Source: Comamonadaceae bacterium (lineage in GTDB: Bacteria > Pseudomonadota > Gammaproteobacteria > Burkholderiales > Burkholderiaceae_C). Taken from it: a DNA stretch of 64,000 bases. This document shows positions 10,443-18,662 of the stretch, piece by piece (position 1 is the first letter of the stretch; every line of letters begins with the position of its first letter). Position numbers and translations under genes: made by a program. The stretch lies in contig JAIYAR010000013.1 in NCBI GenBank assembly GCA_027488985.1, positions 186,001 through 250,000 on the forward strand, in the 5' to 3' direction. A model generated the notes under the pieces. That model had not been told where the DNA came from. It was given only the letters and a program-made list of their open reading frames with translations, and searched no databases.

Positions 10443-11093
10443 ATGACTGAGCTGATTCTGTACTCCTTCCGTCGCTGCCCTTACGCCATGCGCGCTCGAA
10501 TGGCACTCTTGGCCAGTGGCACACGGGTCCAGCTGCGGGAAGTGGTGCTTAAAGACAAGCCCCCTCCCCTATTGGCTGCTTCGCCGAAAGGCACCGTACC
10601 GGTAATGATCCTTTCCGACGGCGAGGTCGTAGAACAGAGCCTGGAGATCATGCTCAGGGTGTTACGCAGCAACGATCCCTTGAAGTGGATGCCCGAAACA
10701 GATCAGCAGTTGCACACCAGCCTGCGACTCATCGCCAGCTGTGATGAAAATTTCAAACAGCACCTTGATCGCTACAAGTACCCGCACCGGTTCAATCTGC
10801 CTGATGGCCTTGCCAATCGTGCGGAAGGCGCTATCTTTTTGGAAGCAATTGACGCAATACTGCGGTCGCAGAGCTTCCTTCACGGATCCCAATGGGGCTT
10901 GGCAGATGCCGCCGTTGCCCCTTTTGTACGGCAATTCGCCCACACCGACTCCTCTTGGTTTTCAGCGCAGTCCTGGTCCGCGCTGCGAGCCTGGTTGCAG
11001 GCATTTGAAGACTCTGCATTTTTTGCCACATGCATGCACAAAGCTGCGCCATGGCGTGAAGGCGACGAGGTGAGTTACTTTCCACCCGCTTGA
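10443..11093 (+). CDS. Glutathione S-transferase family protein
   Basis: 216 residues with an N-terminal thioredoxin fold. LYSFRRCPYAMRAR places a CPYA active-site-like motif at residues 12-15, as in omega/glutaredoxin-like GSTs. GTVPVMILSDGEVVEQSLEIM is the glutathione-binding cis-Pro and Glu-Ser segment. The C-terminal helical domain contains GSQWGLADAAVAPFVRQFA, the conserved folding motif. The substrate is unknown. The 18-base gap after trhO suggests co-transcription. The 190 bases after it, before the DUF1631 gene, hold nothing recognisable. Confidence 0.88.
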   Translation: MTELILYSFRRCPYAMRARMALLASGTRVQLREVVLKDKPPPLLAASPKGTVPVMILSDGEVVEQSLEIMLRVLRSNDPLKWMPETDQQLHTSLRLIASCDENFKQHLDRYKYPHRFNLPDGLANRAEGAIFLEAIDAILRSQSFLHGSQWGLADAAVAPFVRQFAHTDSSWFSAQSWSALRAWLQAFEDSAFFATCMHKAAPWREGDEVSYFPPA

Positions 11094-11283
11094 GCTTTTC
11101 CGCAAGGCGGTACGCAATTACAACTCGTTACCAGAAACACCTCTTTTCCAGAAGCTGAGTGAAGCAAAGCGGCATCCACCCACTGCCCTGCGGTGCCGGT
11201 CCGTGCGATCATCCCCACTCGGTTAATCCCTCTCAAAAAGCGCGTGACAGACGGGTACCCTGCCTCCACGCCAACGTTGGTCC

Positions 11284-13692
11284 ATGAGCGCCTTTCAGTC
11301 ATTAGATGCCAGCAACAGCACGCCCGAGACACGCGCCCGGGCGCAACGTCTGGTGCGCGCCATGGTCGGGAAGACGCTGGGGTATTTTGAAGAGCGCGAC
11401 GTAGAGCAGATCAAACATCTCCGCGGGCATCTGCTGGATCTGGCCGATGGCAAAGTCCCCATGATGCACGGGCAAAATCTGCGCGCAGCCTCCATGCTGC
11501 TGGACCGCCAGTCCGAGCGTTTCCTCAAAAGCTATCGCAAAGAATTGCAGCGTGCCTTGCACGAAGACATTGCCCAGGTGTGGCCCGGCATGTCCCAGGT
11601 CGTTGCGCCGGTGCCTGCACAGAGCCAGGCGCTCGACGGCATGTCCCTCAGCCTGATTGATGTGGATGAGGTCCATCGCATTCTGCTGCTGGACCGGGTG
11701 GCTCAGCGCTTCAACAACCGGTTTGAGCCTCTGTTGACACCACTCAGCACCAAGCTGGCAGCCTTGGTTGGTGACGAAACAGTCTCACTGTCTCAGAACC
11801 CGTTCCGGCCCTTGGTGCTGCTCAAAGGGTTCATGCTTGGATGGGAAAACGGCGAGCTCGATCCGCAAGTAACTGAGCATCTGGTGGACGCCTTGGAACC
11901 AGGGCACTTCATCGACTTGGCACCGCTGTACACCGACTTGATCAACATGCTGACCCAAGCCGGTGTGCAAGCCACCACAGTGCACCGCATTCGCAAAGCG
12001 CCGAGCTCTCCCTCCAACTTCGCTCCCCTGTCTGCACCGGCTCCCTTGGGTGCAGCCCATCAAGTTACGCAGACTGGCGCCCACGATCAAAGTAATCAAG
12101 GTGGCCAAGGCACAGGTCCTGGTGGTCAGTCCGCTGGGACAGGTTCAGCCCTGACGAACCCCGGCAGCCGCCCTGGTTGGGCAGCTTTGGCCCCGACGGG
12201 GCAACAAATCGTCCAGCAAGTGCGCAACTTCTTGCAGCGCTTGGGCGTGGGCCGTGCCGCTTCAGCCGGCACCGAAGGATTTGAAATGTCCGGAGAAGAC
12301 GGCGACGCACCCGGGCATGGGGCAAGCATCGCCATTCCGGCCGACCCTGCCCTGCTGCAATACCTGGGCGCCATGCAGGCCGGCGCAGGCCGAGGCTCAC
12401 AGTTCCAGTTTCTGCAGGAAGAGCTTGAAGAGGGCCAATCGCCGGCGCCACACCGCAACGTGTTGCGTCAGCTCCGCGCACAACCTGCTTTTCAAGATGC
12501 CCAGGAGCTGGATCGCGGCACGGTAGACGCACTGGCCGAAGTTTTTGACTATGTCTTTGCCGACGGGGCCATACCACCACAACTTAAAGTCATCATCGGG
12601 CGTCTGCAGATTCCAGTGCTGCGCGCCGCCATGATGGACCGAGATTTCTTCTTGAGCACGAAGCACCCTGCCCGCAAGTTGGTGGACACCTTGGCCTCGG
12701 CCTCCGTCACTTGGACACCCGAAAAAGGCGAGGAAGATCCGCTTTACCTGCGGATTGAAGGTACCGTGCAAAGAGTGCTTCACGAGTTTGATGACGACCT
12801 CGCCCTATTTTCCGTGCTGCTGGCCGAGTTCACTGAATTCCTGTTCGAATGTGAGCAGCAGGTGGACGTGCACATCGAGCCCGTTACCCAGAAAGAGAAC
12901 AACCAGGAACAACTCAACGCAGCGCTGGCCCATGCGGACGAGATCGTGCACGCACGCATTACCGCCCTGCCGGCCGATTTGCCGCTGGCCCCCTTCCTCA
13001 AGCCATTTCTGGCCATACAGTGGCGTCAGGTCATTGCGTTGGCCTGGATGACCGAAGACAGCCATGCGGGCCACTGGAACCATACGCTGGACACCATGGA
13101 CCAGCTGATCTGGAGCACGCAGCCCAAAACCACTTCGGAAGAGCGCCAGAAACTGGTCGCTCTGCTGCCCGACTTGGTGCGCACCCTGAACGCGGAGCTG
13201 GACAGCATCCATTGGGAAGGTGAAGACCGCGGCAACTTCACGCGACGCTTGATTGCCACCCATATGCTGGCCATCCGCATGAAAGCAGCAGCTCCCCTTG
13301 ATACCCAAGGAGCCGCGCTAGAGGAAAGTGCGGGCGAGGAAGCCATGCAGGCGCTGGATGAGCGGCGCGCTATCAAGCTTGCGGAGCAGGACCAAAGCCA
13401 GATGGATGAGTTCGATGCCAACGCGCAGTTGCTGACCCGCGGCGTGTGGTTTGAAAAAGTGTCGCCCGACACACCCCCATTCCGCTGCCGCCTGAGCTGG
13501 GTCAGCCCGATGCGCACGCGCTTTTTGTTCACCAACCGCGAAGGTTTTGATGCCTTCGTGCTGTCCGAGCGGGAAGTCGCCGCCATGCTGCGCCGCCACG
13601 AGCTGCAGATGCTGGATCAGGCGCCTATCGTGGAACGTGCCTTGAACCGCCTCATGGCCGACAACGAACCCGAGCTGCGCCTGCAAGCCTGA
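11284..13692 (+). CDS. DUF1631 domain-containing protein
   Basis: A large, soluble 802-residue protein of unknown function. It matches the DUF1631 family by overall character: a helical N-terminal part (AQRLVRAMVGKTLGYFEERDV), a low-complexity middle (about residues 255-320, rich in Gly, Gln and Ser), and a C-terminal part with DRDFFLSTKHPARKLVDTLA and WFEKVSPDTPPFRCRLSWVSP. That last segment resembles a PilZ-like or DUF1631 C-terminal beta unit. Databases sometimes mislabel the family thymidine phosphorylase; nothing here supports that. No signal peptide or membrane segment is seen. The start has no good ribosome site, so the exact N-terminus is uncertain. Confidence 0.82.
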   Translation: MSAFQSLDASNSTPETRARAQRLVRAMVGKTLGYFEERDVEQIKHLRGHLLDLADGKVPMMHGQNLRAASMLLDRQSERFLKSYRKELQRALHEDIAQVWPGMSQVVAPVPAQSQALDGMSLSLIDVDEVHRILLLDRVAQRFNNRFEPLLTPLSTKLAALVGDETVSLSQNPFRPLVLLKGFMLGWENGELDPQVTEHLVDALEPGHFIDLAPLYTDLINMLTQAGVQATTVHRIRKAPSSPSNFAPLSAPAPLGAAHQVTQTGAHDQSNQGGQGTGPGGQSAGTGSALTNPGSRPGWAALAPTGQQIVQQVRNFLQRLGVGRAASAGTEGFEMSGEDGDAPGHGASIAIPADPALLQYLGAMQAGAGRGSQFQFLQEELEEGQSPAPHRNVLRQLRAQPAFQDAQELDRGTVDALAEVFDYVFADGAIPPQLKVIIGRLQIPVLRAAMMDRDFFLSTKHPARKLVDTLASASVTWTPEKGEEDPLYLRIEGTVQRVLHEFDDDLALFSVLLAEFTEFLFECEQQVDVHIEPVTQKENNQEQLNAALAHADEIVHARITALPADLPLAPFLKPFLAIQWRQVIALAWMTEDSHAGHWNHTLDTMDQLIWSTQPKTTSEERQKLVALLPDLVRTLNAELDSIHWEGEDRGNFTRRLIATHMLAIRMKAAAPLDTQGAALEESAGEEAMQALDERRAIKLAEQDQSQMDEFDANAQLLTRGVWFEKVSPDTPPFRCRLSWVSPMRTRFLFTNREGFDAFVLSEREVAAMLRRHELQMLDQAPIVERALNRLMADNEPELRLQA

Positions 13693-13727
13693 GCGTCACG
13701 GGGCATTGCCAGCCCCGACCTCCAGTA

Positions 13728-13777
13728 CTATCAAAAAAATAGCGCCTCGCGCAGAGAGCGCGGGCGCTAGCGGGCTA
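13728..13777 (-). repeat. Dispersed palindromic element, copy 3 (between convergent genes)
   Basis: Read on the minus strand it gives CTAGCGCCCG, then CTGCGCGAGGCGCTATT, a T-run and GATAG. It is intergenic. Confidence 0.72.
13733..13770 (-). terminator. Rho-independent terminator of the nitronate monooxygenase gene
   Basis: On the minus strand CTAGCGCC pairs with GGCGCTAT and is followed by seven T. The hairpin is built entirely from dispersed element copy 3. Confidence 0.75.
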
Positions 13778-13790
13778 AATGCTTTAAAAA

Positions 13791-14756
13791 TCAGGTGTAA
13801 TTGCGCGCCAGTAGTTCGGCCTTGGCAGCGGCGTATTCCCGCTTGAGCTGGGCCACAAACTCGCCCGCGGGCTGAATCTTGTCGACAACACCAATGCCCT
13901 GTCCGCAGCCCCAGATGTCTTTCCATGCTTTGGCCGATGCGCCGCCAAAGTTCATCTTGCTCGGGTCACTCTCTGGCAGGTTGGCAGGGTCCAGGCCCGC
14001 CGCGCGGATGCTGGGCGCCAGGTAGTTGCCGTGCACACCAGTGAAGAGGTTGCTGTAAACAATCTCGTCCGAATTGTTGTCCACGATGGCCTGTTTGTAT
14101 TCCTGCGCTGCGCGGGCTTCTTCGGTCGCAATAAAGGCCGAGCCGATGTAAGCGAAGTCTGCACCCATGGCCTGTGCCGCCAGCACCGAGGCACCGGTGG
14201 CAATGGAGCCGGACAAAGCCACAGGGCCATCGAACCACTGGCGGATTTCCTGCACTAGGGCAAACGGGCTTTTCACGCCCGCATGGCCACCTGCACCTGC
14301 GGCCACGGCGATCAGGCCGTCCGCGCCTTTTTCAATGGCTTTGTGCGCGTGCTTGTTGTTGATGATGTCGTGCAACACCACACCGCCATACGAGTGGGCG
14401 GCAGCATTAATGTCCTCCCGTGCGCCCAGCGAGGTGATGATGATCGGTACCTTGTACTTGACGCACAGGGCCATGTCGTGCTCCAGACGGTCATTGCTCT
14501 TGTGCACGATCTGGTTGATCGCGAAAGGCGCAGCCGGTTTGTCCGGATGGGCTGCGTTGTGGGCCGCCAAAGCCTCGGTGATTTCTTTCAGCCAGTCTTC
14601 CAGCAGCTCGGCCGGTCGGGCATTGAGCGCTGGCATAGAACCCACCACACCCGCAATGCACTGGGCAATCACCAGCTTCGGGTTGCTGATGATGAACAGC
14701 GGCGAGCCGATCACCGGAAATGGCAGCTTATTCAGCGGTGAAGGCAGTTTGGACAT
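13791..14756 (-). CDS. Nitronate monooxygenase-like FMN enzyme (NPD family)
   Basis: A 321-residue TIM-barrel flavoprotein of the 2-nitropropane dioxygenase / nitronate monooxygenase family, which oxidises alkyl nitronates or reduces quinones with NAD(P)H. Visible motifs are FPVIGSPLFIISNPKLV at the N-terminus, GLIAVAAGAGGHAG (about residues 144-158, the FMN and catalytic-His region) and VALSGSIATGASVLAAQAMGA with YIGSAF (about 178-206, phosphate binding). The physiological substrate cannot be told. It is transcribed from its own start with the acyl-CoA dehydrogenase gene upstream on the same strand; a dispersed element separates them. Confidence 0.88.
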   Translation of the reverse strand: MSKLPSPLNKLPFPVIGSPLFIISNPKLVIAQCIAGVVGSMPALNARPAELLEDWLKEITEALAAHNAAHPDKPAAPFAINQIVHKSNDRLEHDMALCVKYKVPIIITSLGAREDINAAAHSYGGVVLHDIINNKHAHKAIEKGADGLIAVAAGAGGHAGVKSPFALVQEIRQWFDGPVALSGSIATGASVLAAQAMGADFAYIGSAFIATEEARAAQEYKQAIVDNNSDEIVYSNLFTGVHGNYLAPSIRAAGLDPANLPESDPSKMNFGGASAKAWKDIWGCGQGIGVVDKIQPAGEFVAQLKREYAAAKAELLARNYT

Positions 14757-14795
14757 GGCGTCTCCTCAGGTACTTTTTATGGAAGGAATCGACCG

Positions 14796-14840
14796 GTAGC
14801 GCCCGCTGTATATGCGCAAGCAGCTACCGAATCTATAGCA
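14796..14840 (+). repeat. Dispersed palindromic element, copy 4 (intergenic)
   Basis: GTAGCGCCCGCTG, then ATATGCGCAAGCAGCTACC, then CTATAGCA. It lies in the leader of the nitronate monooxygenase gene. Confidence 0.75.
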
Positions 14841-14870
14841 TCAACGTCACCGGCATCACCGGCCAGCCCA

Positions 14871-16661
14871 TCAGAATGCGTCGAGCGGCAAGGCAGTGAC
14901 GCTGTCAGCACCTTCCACAATGCTGTCGCGCAGGCCGCCGGCCTTGCTCAACAAGTGGTCGGCATAGAAACGTGCGGTGGTGATCTTGGCCTGCATGAAC
15001 GCCACATCGTCACCGGCGGCAATCGCCTTTTCGGCGACCAGCAGCGAGCGGGCCAATTGCCAGCCGGCCATCAAGTTGCCTGCGAGCATGAGGTAAGGCA
15101 CGCTGCCGGCGAACACCGCGTTCGGGCTGGACTTAGTGTTGCCGGCCACAAAGTCCACCACGTCGATGAACGCCAAACGTGCTGCCTTCAGGCGCTTGGC
15201 AACCGCCAACGCATGGGCGGAGCCACTGGCCAGCAAGTCCGCTTCGGTCGCTTCCACTTGGCCGGCAATGCCCTTGGCAATCTGGCCACCGTCACGGGCG
15301 GTTTTGCGCCCCACGAGGTCATTGGCCTGGATGGCAGTAGTGCCCTCATAAATGGTGAGGATCTTGGCGTCACGGTAGTACTGGGCTGCGCCGGTCTCTT
15401 CGATGAAACCCATGCCGCCGTGCACTTGCACACCGAGCGAAGTGACTTCCAAGCTCATCTCGGTGCTGTAGCCTTTGACCAGCGGCACCATGAACTCATA
15501 GAAGGCTTGGTTCTGCTTGCGGGCTTCGGCGTCGGTGTGGTGGTGCGCTGCGTCGTAGGCGCTGGCAGCCACGCTGGCTAATGCACGGCAGCCTTCGGTG
15601 TAAGCGCGCATGGTCATCAACATGCGGCGCACATCGGGGTGATGAATGATAGGAGCGCTGCCGGGCATGGAGCCATCCACAGGGCGGCTTTGCACACGGT
15701 CTTTGGAGAACTGCACCGCCTTTTGGTACGCGCGCTCGGCAATCGCAATACCCTGTACACCCACGCCGTAGCGGGCAGCGTTCATCATGATGAACATGTA
15801 CTCGAGGCCGCGGTTTTCCTTGCCCACGAGGTAGCCGATGGCGCCGCCCTTGTCACCGTACTGCAGCACGGCAGTCGGGCTGGCCTTGATGCCCATCTTG
15901 TGCTCGATGGACACGCAATGCACATCGTTGCGGGCGCCCAAAGAACCGTCTTTGTTCACCATGAATTTGGGCACCACAAACAGGCTGATGCCCTTCACGC
16001 CTTCGGGCGCGCCGCTCACGCGGGCCAGCACCAAATGGACGATGTTCTCGGCCATATCGTGCTCACCCCAGGTGATGTAAATCTTGGTACCGAATACCTT
16101 GTAGGTGCCATCCGCCTGGGGCTCAGCGCGGCTCCGCACCAAAGCCAAGTCGGACCCTGCCTGGGGCTCGGTCAGGTTCATGGTGCCGGTCCATTTACCG
16201 CTCACCAATTTCTCCAGGTAGGTGGCCTTGAGTTCGTCAGAGCCGGCGGTCAGCAAAGCCTCGATGGCACCATCCGACAGCAAGGGGCACAGGGCGAAGC
16301 TCATGTTCGCACTGTTGACCATTTCGCCGCAGGCCGCGCCAATCGTCTTGGGCAAACCTTGGCCGCCGAAATCGGTGGGATGCTGCAGGCCTTGCCAGCC
16401 ACCATCGGTGAACTGCTTGAACGCTTCCTTGAAACCAGGAGTGGCGGTGACCACGCCGTCCTTCAGGCTGGAGGGGTTTTTGTCGCCTTCCCAGTTCAGG
16501 GGGGCCAGCACGCCTTCGGTGAACTTGGCGGACTCTTCCAGCACGGCTTGGGCCGTATCGAAGCCGGCATCTTCAAAGCCGGGCAATTTGGCGATCTGTT
16601 CGATGTTGGCCAGGTGCTGGATGTTGAACAGCATGTCCTTGACGGGGGCGACGTAACTCAT
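14871..16661 (-). CDS. Acyl-CoA dehydrogenase (DmdC-like long form)
   Basis: A 596-residue FAD enzyme that would oxidise an acyl-CoA to its 2-enoyl derivative and pass electrons to ETF. It has the extra N-terminal segment of the long family (SYVAPVKDMLFNIQHLANIEQ). The core motifs are FGGQGLPKTIGAACGEM, TGTMNLTEPQAGSDLALVRSRA (flavin binding), NAARYGVGVQGIAIAERAYQ and the catalytic-Glu region ILTIYEGTTAIQANDLVGRK. Related proteins act on 3-methylmercaptopropionyl-CoA (DmdC) or fatty acyl-CoA, and the substrate is not decided here. It lies next to etfBA on the same strand, but the etf terminator between them implies a separate promoter. Confidence 0.93.
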   Translation of the reverse strand: MSYVAPVKDMLFNIQHLANIEQIAKLPGFEDAGFDTAQAVLEESAKFTEGVLAPLNWEGDKNPSSLKDGVVTATPGFKEAFKQFTDGGWQGLQHPTDFGGQGLPKTIGAACGEMVNSANMSFALCPLLSDGAIEALLTAGSDELKATYLEKLVSGKWTGTMNLTEPQAGSDLALVRSRAEPQADGTYKVFGTKIYITWGEHDMAENIVHLVLARVSGAPEGVKGISLFVVPKFMVNKDGSLGARNDVHCVSIEHKMGIKASPTAVLQYGDKGGAIGYLVGKENRGLEYMFIMMNAARYGVGVQGIAIAERAYQKAVQFSKDRVQSRPVDGSMPGSAPIIHHPDVRRMLMTMRAYTEGCRALASVAASAYDAAHHHTDAEARKQNQAFYEFMVPLVKGYSTEMSLEVTSLGVQVHGGMGFIEETGAAQYYRDAKILTIYEGTTAIQANDLVGRKTARDGGQIAKGIAGQVEATEADLLASGSAHALAVAKRLKAARLAFIDVVDFVAGNTKSSPNAVFAGSVPYLMLAGNLMAGWQLARSLLVAEKAIAAGDDVAFMQAKITTARFYADHLLSKAGGLRDSIVEGADSVTALPLDAF

Positions 16662-16714
16662 GGTGAGTCTCCAGTTATTGTGGGGGTTACAGACAGGGTA
16701 GGTAACGGGCTAGA

Positions 16715-16750
16715 CCAAAAAAAAGGGCACCGCGTACGATGCCCCTTTTT
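16715..16750 (-). terminator. Terminator after etfA
   Basis: On the minus strand a run of A, GGGGCA, a 10-base loop, TGCCC and eight T. The plus strand also ends in T, so it may work in both directions. Confidence 0.8.
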
Positions 16751-16760
16751 CGGACCGGCA

Positions 16761-17693
16761 TCAGAGTGCCGCAATCAATTCCGGCACAGCAGTGAAGAGG
16801 TCGGCCTCCAAGCCGAAATCTGCCACGCTGAAAATGGGGGCTTCAGGGTCTTTGTTGATGGCGACGATGACCTTGGAATCTTTCATGCCGGCCAAGTGCT
16901 GGATGGCACCGCTGATGCCGCAAGCCACATACAGCTGAGGTGCCACGATCTTGCCGGTCTGGCCCACTTGCCAGTCGTTGGGCGCGTAACCGGCGTCCAC
17001 CGCAGCGCGGGATGCACCCAATGCAGCGCCGAGCTTGTCAGCCAGCGGGGTCATGACTTCGGAGAACTTCTCGGAAGAACCCAAAGCGCGTCCGCCGGAG
17101 ACGATGATCTTGGCGGCTGTCAGTTCAGGGCGGTCGTTCTTGGCGATTTCGGAACCCACAAAGGTCACGGCAGCGCTGGTGGCTGCGGCTGTCACAGTCT
17201 CTACCGCTGCACTGCCACCCGTGGCCGCTGCGGGATCGAAACCGGTGGTGCGCACGGTCAGCACTTTCACGGCGTCCGTGGCTTGCACAGTGGCGATAGC
17301 GTTGCCGGCATAAATGGGGCGCTCGAAGGTGTCGGCGCTCACCACTTTGGTGATGTCGGACACTTGGCCAACGTCCAGCTTGGCCGCCACGCGGGGAGCG
17401 ATGTTCTTTCCAGAGGCAGTGGCCGGAAAAACGATGTGGCTGTAGGCACCGGCGATAGCCAACACCTGGGCTGCTACATTTTCAGCCAAGCCATGCTCGA
17501 AGGCAGCGCTGTCGGCATGGATCACTTTGGACACACCGGCGATTTGAGCAGCAGCGGCAGCGGCGGCACCCGCATTGCTGCCGGCAACCAGCACGTGCAC
17601 ATCGCCACCCGCTTGGGCGGCAGCAGTTACGGTGTTCAGGGTGGCACCCTTGATGGATGCATTGTCGTGTTCGGCGATAACAAGAGCGGTCAT
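16761..17693 (-). CDS. etfA: Electron transfer flavoprotein alpha subunit
   Basis: ETF carries electrons from acyl-CoA dehydrogenases to the quinone pool through ETF-QO. The alpha subunit has 310 residues. The N-terminal domain is [24 protein letters not shown]. The C-terminal FAD domain shows [42 protein letters not shown] and [16 protein letters not shown], then [19 protein letters not shown]. Only 2 bases separate it from etfB, so the two are translationally linked. No ETF-QO gene lies in the window. The adjacent acyl-CoA dehydrogenase is a likely electron donor. Confidence 0.97.
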   Translation of the reverse strand: MTALVIAEHDNASIKGATLNTVTAAAQAGGDVHVLVAGSNAGAAAAAAAQIAGVSKVIHADSAAFEHGLAENVAAQVLAIAGAYSHIVFPATASGKNIAPRVAAKLDVGQVSDITKVVSADTFERPIYAGNAIATVQATDAVKVLTVRTTGFDPAAATGGSAAVETVTAAATSAAVTFVGSEIAKNDRPELTAAKIIVSGGRALGSSEKFSEVMTPLADKLGAALGASRAAVDAGYAPNDWQVGQTGKIVAPQLYVACGISGAIQHLAGMKDSKVIVAINKDPEAPIFSVADFGLEADLFTAVPELIAAL

Positions 17694-17695
17694 GA

Positions 17696-18445
17696 TCAGA
17701 TTACCTTTGCAACATTCTTCAGTTTGTCCACCAGGGTCGCCACATCGGGCACCTTGATACCGGCGCTGCGCTTGGCAGGTTCAGCAACGCTCAGGGTCTT
17801 GATGCGGGGAGCCACATTCACGCCGAGGTCTTCAGGCTTGAAGGTGTCGAGCTGCTTCTTCTTGGCCTTCATGATGTTGGGCAAAGTCACGTAGCGGGGC
17901 TCGTTCAGGCGCAGGTCAGTAGTAATGATGGCCGGCAGGGTCACGGCCAGGGTTTCCAGGCCGCCATCCACTTCACGGGTCACGTGCGCCTTGCCGTCCA
18001 CCACTTCCACCTTGGAGGCAAAAGTTGCCTGGGGCAGATCTGCCAGGGCTGCCAGCATCTGGCCGGTCTGGTTGCAATCGTCGTCAATGGCTTGCTTGCC
18101 CAAGATCACCAAGCCGGGCTGCTCTTTATCGACCAGCGCCTTGAGCAGTTTGGCCACGGCCAAGGGTTGCAGCTCTTCGGTGGTTTCCACCAGGATGCCG
18201 CGGTCGGCACCAATGGCCATGGCGGTACGCAGGGTTTCCTGGCACTGGGCCACGCCGCAGGACACGGCGATCACTTCGGTGACCACGCCCTTTTCCTTGA
18301 GGCGCACGGCTTCTTCCACGGCGATCTCGTCAAAAGGATTCATGCTCATCTTGACGTTGGCGATGTCTACACCCGTGTTGTCCGACTTGACACGAACCTT
18401 CACGTTGTAGTCCACCACACGTTTGACGGGTACCAGGACTTTCAT
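17696..18445 (-). CDS. etfB: Electron transfer flavoprotein beta subunit
   Basis: The beta subunit (249 residues) binds AMP and contacts the dehydrogenases. Motifs: [39 protein letters not shown] and [21 protein letters not shown] (nucleotide binding). The recognition-loop region is [21 protein letters not shown], followed by IMKAKKK. It is first in the etfBA operon. The 217 bases upstream hold a perfect 16-base palindrome and -10-like sequences that may control the operon. Confidence 0.97.
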   Translation of the reverse strand: MKVLVPVKRVVDYNVKVRVKSDNTGVDIANVKMSMNPFDEIAVEEAVRLKEKGVVTEVIAVSCGVAQCQETLRTAMAIGADRGILVETTEELQPLAVAKLLKALVDKEQPGLVILGKQAIDDDCNQTGQMLAALADLPQATFASKVEVVDGKAHVTREVDGGLETLAVTLPAIITTDLRLNEPRYVTLPNIMKAKKKQLDTFKPEDLGVNVAPRIKTLSVAEPAKRSAGIKVPDVATLVDKLKNVAKVI

Positions 18446-18484
18446 TACTGCGACTCCAGATAGTTAGAAATTTGGTCGTTTTAG

Positions 18485-18500
18485 TTGACGTGCACGTCAA
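18485..18500 (-). promoter_or_regulatory. Perfect 16-base palindrome upstream of etfBA, probable operator
   Basis: TTGACGTGCACGTCAA is a perfect palindrome 40-55 bases before the etfB start. A TAGAAT on the minus strand at 18513-18508 could be a -10 box, which would place the palindrome at the transcription start, consistent with repression. The ACGT-N2-ACGT pattern resembles sites proposed for fatty-acid and branched-chain catabolism regulators (LiuR/FadP type), from memory. Confidence 0.62.
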
Positions 18501-18593
18501 TCATCAGATTCTATGCCGGACTGCCTGCTCCCTGTGGAATGAGGGAACTGGCCAATCGAAATAGATAAAATAGAACGACCGTGCTTTTTTGCA

Positions 18594-18599
18594 ATTATA
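18594..18599 (-). promoter_or_regulatory. Candidate distal -10 box for etfBA
   Basis: A perfect TATAAT on the minus strand, followed by TGC, as in the rpoD upstream region. The -35 match is poor. It overlaps a GC-rich inverted repeat (GCGGGG about 18600-18605 with CCCCGC about 18628-18633), which could also terminate the MscS transcript. Confidence 0.35.
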
Positions 18600-18662
18600 G
18601 CGGGGCTCGCCGGTCTGTGCAGACTTACCCCGCTAACTTTTAGGGCGGAGACTCAGAAACCG

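Noticed and set aside
10830..10875. GGCGCTATCTTTTTGGAAGCA in the GST gene as an element copy
   Set aside because: Partial resemblance to the GCTATCAAAAAAGAAGC end only; the core GCGCA region does not follow well enough.
13365..13390. GCGCGCTATCAAGCTTGCGG in the DUF1631 gene as an element copy
   Set aside because: Too short and without a second arm; compatible with ordinary coding sequence.
15639..17894. A 751-codon open frame on the plus strand across the acyl-CoA dehydrogenase and etfA
   Set aside because: It crosses three clearly real minus-strand genes and the terminator between them, and its His/Gly-rich translation matches nothing.
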